A model generated the notes under the pieces. That model was given only the letters and a program-made list of their open reading frames with translations. It did no database searches and had not been told where the DNA came from. From Ichthyophthirius multifiliis (Eukaryota > Ciliophora > Oligohymenophorea > Hymenostomatida): a stretch of DNA of 64,000 nt. The stretch lies in NCBI RefSeq assembly GCF_000220395.1, contig NW_004086450.1, positions 208,655 through 272,654 of the forward strand, read 5' to 3'. A program made the position numbers and the translations under genes. Below, one piece after another: positions 27,001 through 39,422 of this stretch (position 1 is the first letter of the stretch; each line of letters begins with the position of its first letter).

Positions 27001-28110
27001 GGGCTGGAGTATGAGGATGATTCTAAGTTATAATTTAATGCATTGATTATTTTAGATTAGCTTTTTTAACACATTTTTAATAGTAATTAGAAGATTTTAT
27101 ATGCGACCTTTCCTATATAGTTGATGTGTGAATTGTGGCCAGTTTTTAAGAAGTTAGCAGATTCGCCTTGGAGCAATATTAAGGTATTAGTTTATACAAT
27201 TATTAGTTACTGGGTAAGAGATTAAAGGGCAATTTAGGATGAAGTATTTGGAGGTTTTCTTATAGAAACTTTAAAATAATTAGTTTATGGGAAGGAAAAT
27301 GAATCTAGATGTGGTGGGTTAAATATTTTGGGAAATTTATGCGGAATTTATAAATTGGAGAGTAATTAAGAAAATTGTTTAAGGTTTTTGAGAAAAAATA
27401 GTGGTTTTGTGCCAAAGTGTATTTGGTATTAAGTTTATAATTTGTAGTTTGATTGGGATTAGGTTAATTAAAATATTTCTAGTATTTTAATTTAGGTTTG
27501 TGCGCCTAAAAATTATATATTTGAATTTGTAAAGGAGGATAAAAGATATTGTAGTTTTTAGGAAAAAAGTAATCTCTTTTAAGATGAATCAAATATTTTT
27601 TGGATTGAAAAATTAGAAGAAAAAGAACTAAAAGAACTAATTTTAAATTATAAAGGTTAATTAAAAACTCCATAAACACTTTGGATTGAAAGAATTAATT
27701 ATAATAATGAAGAACCGAAAACACAAGAAGAAAACTTACATGAGTAATATTGTTAGGCATAGTGGGCAGTAGATGAAAATATTTTAAAAAAAGAAGAAGA
27801 AACACTCGATTTGTAAGAATTAGGAATAATAGAAATTGATGACGAGGAGTGGAATGAATATGATGTGGTTGAAGCAGATAATTTAAAGAGGAAATTTCCA
27901 AATTTAAAATAGAAAATTAATAATATAAGTCCTTAAATGTAAATTAGAGATAAAAGTCCAAGTTTTAAATATGATTTGGAACAAAAAAAATAAATAATAG
28001 AGATAATTTAAAATGTTTAGAAAATAATATAAATAATGATTAATATAATAATATAATTGAAATAGAAAATAAAAATGATAATAATAATACAAATGATAAT
28101 AATGATATAG

Positions 28111-28176
<66 letters not shown>

Positions 28177-28860
28177 GATTTTTGTAATAATATTAATATG
28201 AGGGATTTAGTTAGTTTTTAAATAAAGAAAATATTAAATAAGGTTAAGAAGAATTCATTTATTCAGATAGTGCTGAAAGTGATGATTATTAAGATACTTT
28301 TATTAAATAATAGGAAATATTATTTAGATAATAGAAATAATAAAAGTTTGAGCATAATATAATTAGAGATATTCCTAATAGACCTCTGTCTGCAAAAATA
28401 AAAAAATAAAGTAATAATCTATAATAAGAAATAAATAATTTAAACGTAAATAATAAATGTAATCTATAAAAAATAACCAAAAGTAATAATAAATGTAATT
28501 TTATTGATGAAAATTCGCAAATCGAGTAAATTAATGAATAGAACTGGATTTAAGATAAAAATAAAATTTAATAAAGTAAATATGTAAGTCCTCCAAGACC
28601 AAAAAGTTCGTAGATATATTGTGATAATATTTAAAATAATAATAATAATAGCAATTTATTATATAATAACAATTAAAAAAAATAAAAAAATAATAATAAT
28701 AATATTATAAACAATTCATTTACCAATAACATTAATAATAAAAATAATAATTATATAAACAGCAACAATAATAAATAAAATATAATTAATAAAGATAATT
28801 AAATAATAAATAATAATTAAAACATATAATATATTAATAATAAAAGTAGTAATAATAGTA

Positions 28861-28908
<48 letters not shown>

Positions 28909-29469
28909 TTAATAATAATAGTAATAATAATATTATAAGTAACAATAACTCAAATAATAAAATAATTTTAAAATTATATTAATTAATCCAAAAAATAAAC
29001 TCTATAAAATAATTTTATGAATAATGAGAAAAAAGTTAATAATTCATCTTAACAAATTTTGAAAACTATAAACAATAATTAAATTATTTTAGGAAATAAA
29101 AAAAATTAGGAAAGTCCGAAAATTCCAGAAAAAAGAAATTCTTCTTCAAATTAAAAAAATAATAAAGAACATTTTATGGAAAAATTGTTTTATAAAAAAA
29201 TAAATTTTAATGATTTAAAAAATATTTGGAAAATGAATAATAATTAAGTTTCAAGTAAATCAGCTAATACAGAAAAAGAAGAAATTATTAAATAAAAAAT
29301 ATAAAAAAAGAAAAAAACTATTGCTACTATGCCTTAAACTACATAAAATAACCCAATAATAAATTCTTTAATAAATTCACCTTCATAATTTAATAGTTTT
29401 TATAATATAAGTATAGTTGAAAAAGATAAAATAACCAAATAAAAAAAAGTATAAAATAATAATAAATGA
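24032..29469 (+). CDS. Very long helical-repeat (HEAT/ARM-like) protein with Asn-rich tail
   Basis: ATG 24032 opens a Q/N-rich lead. Introns are proposed at 24266-24309, 24766-24816 and 25654-25764. The body is a chain of amphipathic helices, e.g. LLKTLSDTFEPIRLAAIKGL, SRNSKNRLKGLNILKVLFEQ and SPWSNIKVLVYTIISYWVRD, typical of HEAT/ARM repeats. The family is unclear: DNAAF5 and rotatin came to mind, neither verified. After about 27750 it turns acidic (IIEIDDEEWNEYDV) and then Asn/Gln-rich with two poly-Asn tracts, ending at TGA 29467-29469. Frame slips near 25271-25282, 25566-25571, 27983-27990 (A8) and 29013-29016 (T4). The last may instead mark a separate small gene starting ATG 29018. The first 1.2 kb could also be a separate gene. 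Confidence 0.6.
28111..28176 (+). repeat. (AAT)n encoding poly-Asn
   Basis: About 22 AAT triplets in the C-terminal tail of the helical-repeat gene, read as Asn in the frame that continues RFLQQYQYEGFSQFLN. A second run of about 15 triplets lies at 28864-28907. Confidence 0.85.
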
Positions 29470-29573
29470 ATAAAATACAATATTGAAAAAAAAATATAAT
29501 AAAATAAAGATATAATATATATTAATTATATAAAATTCATAAATAATTATTTTTTATTATAAATAAATATATT

Positions 29574-29604
<31 letters not shown>

Positions 29605-30361
29605 TTATATATTTATACATTTATATATATTAATAATATTTGTTGAATATTTATTTTTTACATAAATATAAAACAATTTAATAATATTAAAATAAAAAAA
29701 ACCATTTTTATCCTTACTTAATAAATTTTAAATTATTTTTTATATGTTTTTTGGCTATGAGAAAAACAAAAATAACTTCCTTTTAAATTGAAATTTTTTA
29801 ATTAATTTTTTCATATTTTGTTTAATTAAAATTAAATAATAATTTAAATGGAATATTTTTAAAAATGTATTCATTTAAAATTAAAAAAAAAATATTACAA
29901 TTTATAATCATTTTTTAAATGAACTATGTATTTATAAGAATACTAATTTAATGTATTTAATAAATGATTATTTTAAATAATTTCAAAAATAAAAAATATT
30001 AATAAAAACAATATTTAATTTTTGTATATTATTTTTTGTTTTATATTTTTTTCTAAAAATTTATATGCATCTAATATTTTATTTAAAAAAGAAATAAACT
30101 ATACGCAATAAATATACTTATTTTTTTATTATGTAATATATAAAAAAAAATATATACTTTTTATTTAATATTTTTGTTTTGATTTTTTTTTTTAGTAATT
30201 TGTATATTTTTTAAAATCATTTTATATTTTAAAAATTATATAGATCAATAATATACTAAAAAATTATCTATATACATTTGCTTTATTTTTATTTATATAT
30301 ATATATTTTTTTTTCTATTATAGTTACTTAAAACTATAAATAATAATTAAAAAAAATAAAA
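29470..30361. other. AT-rich intergenic
   Basis: Spacer of about 0.9 kb between two plus-strand genes. It contains a TA-rich run near 29570-29630 and no coding signal that I can support. Confidence 0.5.
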
Positions 30362-32357
30362 ATGAGTTTAAAACTAAATAAAAATATTCTTAATTTAATT
30401 TAAAAACAAAAGTATGGAATCTACTTTTTTGCAACTAATAAAAACAAAATTTTATAAAAATATAAAGTAAGTAAAAAAAATATAAATAAGAATTTTATAA
30501 TAATAATTATATTTTTAAAATTTATATTAAGCATTTTTATTAATAAAAATATAAAAGGAACTAATTTATTCTAAGAAACTAAATCATGATGTTCATTAGG
30601 AATAAGCTGTAAATTTCAAAAATATTCTTCTATATTTTAAAAAAAAAATATTATTTAAAAATTATTAAAGATTGCTAATTTAGATACTCTAAGATGTAAA
30701 TTAATTGATTCACATTCGGAATGGAAAACATTTTAAAGATCTTTATAATTTTCAATTGAATAATTTAATCAGAATATTGAAAAAGCAAGAATAAAAAAAT
30801 AAGAAATGCTAATTGATAAATAAAAAAAAAAAAAAAGTGCATAAATAATTGAAAAAATAAAATAAAAAACTCTCTTTTTTAAAAAAAAATAAGGTTTTTT
30901 TTCATTTTTCAGTTCAGATGAATAACCGATTTTCGAATCTGCATACACGAAATGTACATAATATCATGAAGATAAGGTCATAGACGTAGAAGAGTCTTAA
31001 ACTTATAAAATGAATTAATTTGTAAATGGAGTTTATTTATATGGTACTCCAGGGTGTGGTAAAACATTTATAATGGATATGTTTTATGAATAAGTGCCTA
31101 TAGAGGAAAAGCTAAGAATTCATTATAAAGAATTTATGATTTTAGTGAATTCAGATTTCCACAAAATAAGAACATATGATTATAGAAACCCACTTAGAAT
31201 TCTTGGAAAATAGAAAGCTTCAGGACTAAGGTTATTATGCTTAGATGAATTCTAAGTTACTGATATTGGAGATGCTATGATAATGAAAAACTTCTTTGAA
31301 AGCTTATTTGAAAATAATGTTGTCCTTGTTGTATGTTTTTTTGTTTTTTAATATATGCATATTTATATATAATATCTATTATTTTTAAAAAATAGACTAC
31401 CTCTAATAGATAACCTGATGATTTATATAAAAATGGATTACAAAGAGAATCATTTGTGCCATTTATTCCTATTTTAAAATCAAATTGTTAAGTTGTTAAG
31501 TATCTATTTGTTTTTATTTATAAAATAAAAACATTAATAATATAATTAAAAAAATATAAAGCTTATTAAGTGAAACTGATTATAGATTTAGTTCTGATAA
31601 AGGAACAGCCGCAGTAAAAACATTCTATTTCCCAAACAGTTAAGAAAATAATAAATTAATAGAAAAAACATATTCTCTTTTTAACAATGATAATATAGAA
31701 AATTTCAAATCTTTATAATTAGAAGTTTATTAAGCAGGTAGAATTATTAATATAAAAAGATGTAATGAAAGGGTTGTTGAGTTCGAATTTAATGATATTT
31801 GTTAAGGAAATTACGCCCCAGCTGATTATATTACTATTTGTAGATATTTTAATGCTATTATTTTGAAAAATGTGTAAAAGTTTTGTTAGGATGATAGGAA
31901 TACAATGAAGAGATTTATTTCTTTAATTGATGAAGTTTATAATCATAAAGTTAAATTATATATGAGTTGTGAGGTTACTTTGCAAGATTTATTTGATTTA
32001 CATGGAAGTGGTAGCAGTGATGATGAAAGGAAAAAGATATCTTCGTTTGTGGAATAAGGAGATGAAGATGAGTCTTCTGATATAGATTATTTTGTTTCTG
32101 AAGTTGATTTTGCGTTAGATAGATGTAAAAGTAGAGTTGTAGAAATGTAGACTAAAACTTATTAGGAGGAATTAACTTATTATTAAATGTAATAAAATCA
32201 AAATTGTATGAATATATTTTAGTAAGAGTATTTGTAGAAAATTTAGAATGATAAATAAGATTTGGTTTAAAAAGTTTAAGATAAGAAAGACATACTATTA
32301 TAATAAAAAAAGGAAATTAGATAATAAAAAGTTTAGATGAATAAGAATGTTGATTGA
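30362..32357 (+). CDS. AFG1: AFG1/LACE1-type AAA ATPase (mitochondrial)
   Basis: AFG1-like ATPases (LACE1, bacterial ZapE) act in mitochondrial protein quality control. The Walker A is YLYGTPGCGKTFIMDMFY; the Walker B region, LLCLDEFQVTDIGDAMIM, is almost identical to the family signature. TTSNRQPDDLYKNGLQRESF and FVPFIPILK follow, then a C-terminal RRFISLIDEVYN-type segment and RVVEMQTKTYQEEL. Introns: 30467-30557, 31331-31395 and 31500-31561. The N-terminus (MSLKLNKNILNLIQKQK) is basic and could be a mitochondrial presequence. Frame slips once in an A10 run at about 30639-30648; one more A joins FKNILLYFKKK to NIIQKLLKIANLD. A long acidic/Q-rich C-terminal extension ends at TGA 32355-32357. 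Call is firm. Confidence 0.93.
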
Positions 32358-32652
32358 TATAATATTATTTTTTTCTTTTTTCCTTTTTTCTTTTCTTTTT
32401 TATTTAAAATAAAAAAAAAAAAATAATATAAAGTATATTTTTTATTATTTTTTTATTTATTTTTAAATAAAAACTATTTTGTTTTATTATTTCCAAATAT
32501 TTCTATGAATTATATTTATTTTATAAATATATGTATCTCAGTGTATATTTTTTTTTAAAAAAAAAAAAATTAAATATCTTTAAAATCAATAATAAATTAT
32601 TTAAAAAAAAAAAAAATTTTAAAATATACAAAAAATATAATATCATAAAAAA

Positions 32653-33630
32653 ATGTTAAAACAAATTATTATACTAAAAGTATTTTTATAAATAGTCTTT
32701 AATTAAAAAATATTTCTTCCTTCAATATTTAATCCAGATTTGTCATTAGATGTTAAATTGTAAATATATAATACAACAAGTAGTATAAATTGTACAAATT
32801 ATTCTCCTATAAACTAAATAAAATATTCACATTAAAACCCTTAAGAATCTAAAAATGCACTTTTTTGTACAAAATATAGTGGACGTTCTTGTTGTTCAAG
32901 TGAAAATTTCGATTAACTAAAAATTATGTAAAAAAAAAAAAAAAACCAATAAATTATTTTTTTTTAAATATAATAAAATAGATTTTACAGAAGAAATCAA
33001 TAAAATGCAAATATAAGTTAATAATGTTATTAAATATTAAAAGATTTAATTTGTTATGACTGTGATGCTGACATTGGTTAAGGACTAAGAAAAGGTCTTT
33101 GTGGATAAATATGCGAATATATATATAATGTATGTAAAGATGATTATTTTACACTAGATCCGAATAACTAGATAGGTTCTTGTTAAAAAAATGATGTTAT
33201 ATGTTCAAAGCTAAGCGATATTACAAAAAAACCGCAAGATTTTTGTAATTATTTAGGTTATGAAATTAATACAAATAATGATTATGATGAATGGTTTTAT
33301 CAGTTTTTTGGAAATGATTAAAAAAATGTCTAATAAAATTTATCTTAAGTTTGTTGGAATTTCATTCCTAGTGCAAATATTTTCGGACAATCAATTAACA
33401 CTCCTGAAATTAGTGATTTGAATAAAAATAAAGGAAAAAGTAATGATCCGATGTTTTAATAAGCAAATGATATTAAAAGTAACTTTTAAAAAATTAAAGA
33501 AAAATATGATTTCATGTTAAAAATTTTATATTGGAGTATTGGAATAATAGTTTTTATTATTTTTGTTGCTATTAGTTATTATTTTTGTATTAGTTCTAAA
33601 TAAAAATATGATATGTCGAAATTTGATTGA
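32653..33630 (+). CDS. Folate-receptor-like Cys-rich type I membrane protein
   Basis: An N-terminal hydrophobic stretch (MLKQIIILKVFLQIVF) looks like a signal peptide. The ectodomain has a cysteine pattern like folate/riboflavin-binding proteins: SGRSCCSSENFD, ICYDCDADIGQGLRKGLCGQ, CEYIYNVCKDDYF, then a C..ICS pair and FCNYLGYE. A single transmembrane helix, KILYWSIGIIVFIIFVAISYY, sits near the C-terminus, with a short basic cytosolic tail. A 44-nt intron (32938-32981) joins the two exons; the stop is TGA 33628-33630. At about 310 residues it is a bit longer than vertebrate folate receptors and has a helix instead of a GPI signal. Whether it binds folate is unknown; ciliates have families of such surface proteins. 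Confidence 0.75.
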
Positions 33631-34744
33631 GGAAATTTCTTTTTTTTTTTTTTTTTGTTATGTTTATATTTGATTTTATTTTCTCACTTTTTTTATATAT
33701 GAAAAAATTTGAATATTTTAAAACATTTTATTGATTTTTTTTATTTTTAAAATATATTTTTATTTATTTATTAATTATCTTTTAATATTTTTTTTATTTT
33801 AAAAAATCTAATTTACATTTAAAAATAATTTTTGTATTTAGAATTTATTTTATTTGATATAATTCCTATTTTCGTATAATCAAAATAAAGTAAAATTTAA
33901 TTTTTTATATTATAAGTTTATGTTATACTTATTTTTATTATATGTTTTTGCTTTTTTTTTATTTTTATTTTTTAGGAATTAAATACTAAAATAATTTAGT
34001 GTTTACAATTTTTTTTTTTAATTAAAATATTTTATCTCAATCCTAATTATAATATAACAAACATATTTAAGTATAATTTATAAAAATATTCTTTTTCATT
34101 TCAATTTTAATATTTTGTTCTTTTATTATTATTTTTTTTTGTTATTTATTATCTATTTGTATGAAAATCTTTTTTAGTTTCTTAAATTCTGTTTTTTATT
34201 ATTAATTTTTTCTTTTCTTTTAAAAAATATATTTTGAGAAAAAAATTTATAAAAAAGATCATTTTCAACTCAAATAAGCCATTTTTTTTTAATTAAATTT
34301 TTATCGTTTAAAAGTCTTTTTTAAGTTATTTTTTTACAAATGTAAAATTTTGTTTTTTTTAGTTAATGTAGAAAATTATTTTAGCTAAATAAAAAATAAC
34401 TTTTTTAAGTTTTTTCTTTTTTCTAAATTCAAAATAAATATTTTTAAGAATGAAACAAAATAAAATATTCAAATGAATATTTATTTATTTAAAAACAGAA
34501 TTCAAGAATTTCTTTCAGTTTTTTCAACATTTTTATGTAGATTTATTTTTTCACTTATTTTCTATTATATTTCTCTTATTATTTCAAACAATCATTTTTT
34601 TTTTTTTAAAAAAAAAGTAATAAAAGATTAAATTATTAAATATTGAAATAAATTTTTTAAAAAGTATTCCTTATTTTTCAAGTATTCTTATATTATTATT
34701 AGTAGTAAATTTATTAAAAGTAATTAAAAAATATCTTATTTTAT
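33631..34744. other. AT-rich convergent spacer, T-rich on plus strand
   Basis: About 1.1 kb of T-rich sequence between convergent genes (membrane protein and cyclin). I found no sustained codon pattern on either strand. Confidence 0.5.
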
Positions 34745-35508
34745 TCAAAATCCGTATTTTTTAACATAGTCAAGGAATGTTTCTTCACTTACATAAAGCT
34801 TAAAATTGATTAATTCACAGAAAATTTTCTCAAGTTTAGCAAGTTCAGGTTTTTTAACACCCCCAATTCTAGCATAATATTCATTATTAAGGATTTAGTC
34901 ATTATTATATTTCATAGCGATTATGCATGCAGATAAAACTAATCTATATTTTATAAAAAAATAAATTATTTAGAATAAAAAATATTTATTTTTTATTACC
35001 TTAAAAGAGTATATGAATTCAATAATTAATCCCCAACTTCCTCCTTAAGTCTCTAAACATAAATAAGTGCGAGTAAGAAATTCACGTTAGAGCAATCAGT
35101 AAATTTTTGGATTCTTTTTAAATAATCAAGGGTTGAAATTGAAGGAAGTTTTTATGAAGAAAAAGTGGGATGGGGAGTTAATTATTAAAGATCTTATTAT
35201 TGAGCAGTTTACTCAAAATAATTAACTATTTTTTGAAGATTTATTTGTTTTTCAATTTCAAAGTCAAAGGAAAGAGAAGAGTTGTTATGTTGGTTTTCAC
35301 TTTCATTATTATAAGAGTGTGAAGGAGCTTTATTATTTTAAGCAATAATGGGGATAAATGCTTATTCCTCATTATTGTTATTATTTGTTTATTTGTTATT
35401 AATTTGACTTTAATTTAATTATAATTAATTTTTATCTTTTTAAATAGATAAAAATTAATTAAAATTAGTATGTAAAGTCACTCCGTACACCTCTTTTTTA
35501 ATTTACAT
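34745..35508 (-). CDS. PHO80-like (P-type/U-type) cyclin
   Basis: A cyclin-box protein of the PHO80 family, which partners CDKs such as Pho85. Two exons, 35508-35000 and 34943-34745, with a 56-nt intron (34944-34999). The N-terminal 100 residues are Gln/Asn-rich and disordered. The cyclin box has LDYLKRIQKFTDCSNVNFLL, LIYVQRL, SAYTLL-type helix (NSYTLLRLVLSACIIAMKYN), the family signature NNEYYARIGGVKKPELAKLE and FKLYVSEETFLDYVKKYG at the end, before TGA 34745-34747. Length is about 235 residues. The subfamily is clear from the NNEYYARIGG block. The partner kinase is unknown. Confidence 0.9.
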
Positions 35509-35563
35509 TTTATATTTTTTTTTTTTTTTTTTTATAAAAATTAATTATATTATAAAAAAATTT

Positions 35564-35570
35564 TGGGGGG
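35564..35570 (+). other. Isolated G7 run upstream of cyclin
   Basis: Seven consecutive G followed by TCTGGCTTTAC, about 55 bp upstream of the cyclin ATG. G runs are otherwise absent in this A/T desert. It does not match a ciliate telomere unit (GGGGTT). Function unknown. Confidence 0.6.
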
Positions 35571-37196
35571 GTCTGGCTTTACTATATATTTTTAAATAAT
35601 TTTAACCTGTTATTAATTTAGCATTTATGATATTATTTTAATAATTATAAATATATTATAAAAAATTATTTATGCAAAATACCTACAACTTTTAATTTGA
35701 AAAATATTTACCCACGTATATAAAGTATTATTTATTTAGAAATTTAATATTTATTAATTTATTTAATTATGATTTTTAAACAAAAAAAAAATTTGATAAA
35801 AAATATATATATAATATAAGAAATAATAATTTTTTTTTATTAAAAATAAATGTATATATTTGATAATAAATTAACATTTATTAAAAATAATATATACATA
35901 CTATTTTTATTTACGAAATAATTTCTGTTTTAAAATTTAAGAATTATTTACATAACTATTTTTACCATTAAAATAAAATAATAAAATAAAATATAAAATA
36001 TATATTACTATACAAATGATTATATTTTAATAATAATATTTTAAAGATATTATCTTTATAATTTATTTTTATATATATTTATTAAAATAATCATAAAGCA
36101 AAAGTATTTTATTTAAATACGCATTATTATTTTTTTCATTTACTTTAAATTTAAATATTTTTTTATATATATTATTTACTAAAACTTTATATAAACAGAT
36201 CATATGTATTTAAATAATATTTAATGATGAATTAATATTTAATTTTTATATATAATATATATAAATTTTATAATATATTATTTTAATTAATATAATTTAT
36301 ATTTTGTAACACGACAAAATATTAAAAATAAAATAAAAAAATATTTCAATATCTTATTATTTTTAGCGAATTTAAATAATAAGAAAAATATTTAAAATAT
36401 TATTTTATACAATTTTTAAAATATATAGAAAAAAAAAATATGTATTTTTTACTATATTAAAAATATTTTTAAATTTAATAAATTGTAAATTAATAAAATT
36501 ATTTTAGATAATTTATTATTTAAAAATAATAATTTTAGATATATATATTTTTTTATTATATAATGATTCTATTCATTTATATATAAAAAAGAATATATAT
36601 AAAATTAAAAAAATTTGTTATTAATAAGTAATTATTAAATAAAAATATAAATATTAAATATAATTAAATAAAATATTTCAAAAATATTATTAAAATAAAT
36701 ATTTATCTTTATTTAATTTTAAAAATAAAAATAAGATATAAAATATAAGATAAAAAATAAAAAAAAAATTGTAATTTTTGTAAAAGATACTTCTTAATAA
36801 TTATATTTTATTATACAAAAAAAATATAAAATAAAATAAGAAATATTATATTTAAATAAAAAAATTATTTAATTTATTTAAATAAAATGTATTTAAAATT
36901 TATATGCGTGAAACAAAAAATTGATATATATATAAATATCAAATAAATATAATAATTATAATATTAATGAAAATATTAATTAAATAAAATTTAAAATAAT
37001 TTATTAAAAATATTTTTCTAATAAAATATATATTGAATTTCTTAATAATTTAAATTTAATTAAATATATCATTAATATATATTTAAATATATATAAATAT
37101 AAATATATATATGTATATATATAAATATATATTTATTTATATATATTTTTATTTATAACATATTTATTCAAAATAATAATTTTAATAATATATAAA
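35571..37196. other. Large AT-rich divergent intergenic region
   Basis: About 1.6 kb, among the longest gene-free stretches here, between the cyclin (minus) and the coiled-coil gene (plus). It is low-complexity A/T with short TA runs. No coding or RNA signal is visible. Confidence 0.5.
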
Positions 37197-38889
37197 ATGG
37201 CAACTTATTAATTAAATAACTTTTTAAAACATAAACAATACTTTATGTTTTAATTAAATTTTCATAAATTAAATATAAATATAAATTTTTAATCATAAAA
37301 GCTATTGCTTTCATTAAAATCAGGTATTTTATTTATAATAATAATAAAAAACCTGATTTAAAGTAAATAAAATTTTTCTTAATAATTTTTTAAGATAAAA
37401 TATGCTAATAAAAAGAAGTATAAATATTAGATAATAATAGTAAAACAATTACTTTAAATTAAATATTTTAATTTACATGTAAATTAAAATATTGTGTATA
37501 AAGTTGTACATATTAAAATAAATAAGTAATTTATTTTATATTAATTACTATGTATATAATTACATCTATTTTTATAAATGAAAATAAAAGATTGAATTAA
37601 TAATATATAAACAATAAGATTAAACAATTTTAGGAATTGTAAATATAAAAATATCAGATTATGTAAACCATAAAATATCAATATAAAATGAAAACGGATT
37701 TCTTTTAGAAAACTGTGCGGATCTTAATGCTAAAATATATTTTGATATTTAATTTAAAAAATATGCAAATAAAGAATAACCTTAAAATGATAAAGCTAAT
37801 ATATAAAAAAATATAGATACAAGTGAATATAAGAAAGTCGTTTCTTAAAAAAAGTAAAATATTATTTAATTTATATTTTTTAATAAAAATAAATAAATAA
37901 CAGACCTATAAGATAATCTTAAACTCCTTCAAATTTATCAAGAGGAATATCACATTTTGATAGAAATGATTAAAATCCTTAATAATTTTTATAAAATAAA
38001 TAACTATTATTTATAAAATAACTAGAATAAAATAAATTAACAAAATAAATGTTTAACAACAGTTAAGAATTTGTAAAAAATTATTATATATAGAAACTTA
38101 ATTATTTATTTTACATATATAAAGATTCCGAATTTCTAATAATTTAAAGATTAAAAATCTAGATATAATTAAAATGAAAGTAATTTTTAAATAGAAGAGA
38201 AAAGACATAATAAATCAAATAATTAGCTTCCTTTATATAATTAAACTAATGATAATATTGAATATGGAGAAGAATGCTAACAAAGAGTAATATCAATATA
38301 ACCAGAAAGAAATAATTTGAATTATAAAGCAGTAATTAAAGAATAAAATTCAGACAAAAAAAATGAAAATTTACTTAAATAAATTGGAGATTTAAAAATT
38401 GAGAATGCTACAATTAAAAATGATTATAAAAATTTGAAAAACTTATATAAAAATGCAATTTTTGAGAAAAAATAAACTGAATAAGATATTAATCTGTTAT
38501 AATAAACTTTAGATTAAATTCAAAATAATATTTTTTAAAGCGAGTTTTATAAAAATATGTAAAGTTAATTTTTAATTTAATAATAAGAATTATAAGAATA
38601 AAAAGTAAAAAAAATATATTTAATATATTCTTTCTTATTTATATATTTTTTGTTTTATTTTTAGAATTTAAAAAATGAATTGGTTATTTTAAATGAAAAA
38701 TTAATAAATTAATTATAATTACTTAAAAATAAATGCGAGGGATTAGAAAGTAAAAATAATGATTTGGAAACGAATCTTTTGAGAACAAAATAAGATTTGT
38801 GTGAAACACTTAATGCAGTTTTTTTGGTAGGAGGAAATGGTTTTATTGATTTTATCGAAAAAAAAATGACTTTTAAAGAAAAAAAATGA
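37197..38889 (+). CDS. Coiled-coil protein with possible N-terminal C2-like domain
   Basis: ATG 37197 opens MATYQLNNFLKHKQYFMFQL. Three short N-terminal exons seem to alternate with introns near 37323-37362 and 37495-37631. They read as beta-strand-like pieces: LDNNSKTITLNQIFQFTCKL, then GIVNIKISDYVNHKISIQNE and ENCADLNAKIYFDIQFKKY. This pattern resembles an N-terminal C2 domain as in several ciliary coiled-coil proteins, but it is only a resemblance. A further intron ends about 37910 (GACCTATAAG). The remaining 300 residues are Gln/Asn/Lys-rich coiled coil (e.g. QIGDLKIENATIKNDYKNLK), interrupted by an intron at about 38611-38663. It stops at TGA 38887-38889. No ortholog recognised. The exon joins in the first 700 bp are approximate. 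Confidence 0.65.
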
Positions 38890-39422
38890 TAATATTTAAT
38901 AACTTTATATATTTCAATTATAATATAAATATCATTCATTTTATATTAAATAAAAAAAAAAAATATTTATATAGTAATATTTTATTATTATTCAATATAT
39001 TAATTTAGTTTATTTATTTTTTATAGTAAGTAAAATGTTTATTTTTATTTAATTTTTAAATATTAAATATGAAAAAAATATTAAATTTAAATAATTTTTA
39101 TTTTATATGATTTTTTTAAAAAAGATATTAAAAATATTTAAAATTATTAAATATTAGATAATTATTATTATATAATAAACTTTTTAACTAGATTAACCAA
39201 AATATAAAAAAAAAAAAGGTTATTAATCTTAATTTATTTAAAACTCATGAAAATAAAAATAATTAAATTTTAAAAAATATAAAAAAATAAAATAAATATA
39301 AATAAATATAAATAAATATAAATAAATATATATATATATATATATATATTATAAAATAAAATTATATTTTAAAAATATAAATTAATTATTAATCTATTTA
39401 TATCACATAAACTTTATTTTTA

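Noticed and set aside
27695-28480. Three minus-strand ORFs of 62-68 codons
   Set aside because: They are antisense to the acidic and Asn-rich tail of the plus-strand helical-repeat gene.
35564-35570. Telomere remnant
   Set aside because: G7 is not organised as G4T2 repeats and is isolated, so it does not mark a chromosome end.
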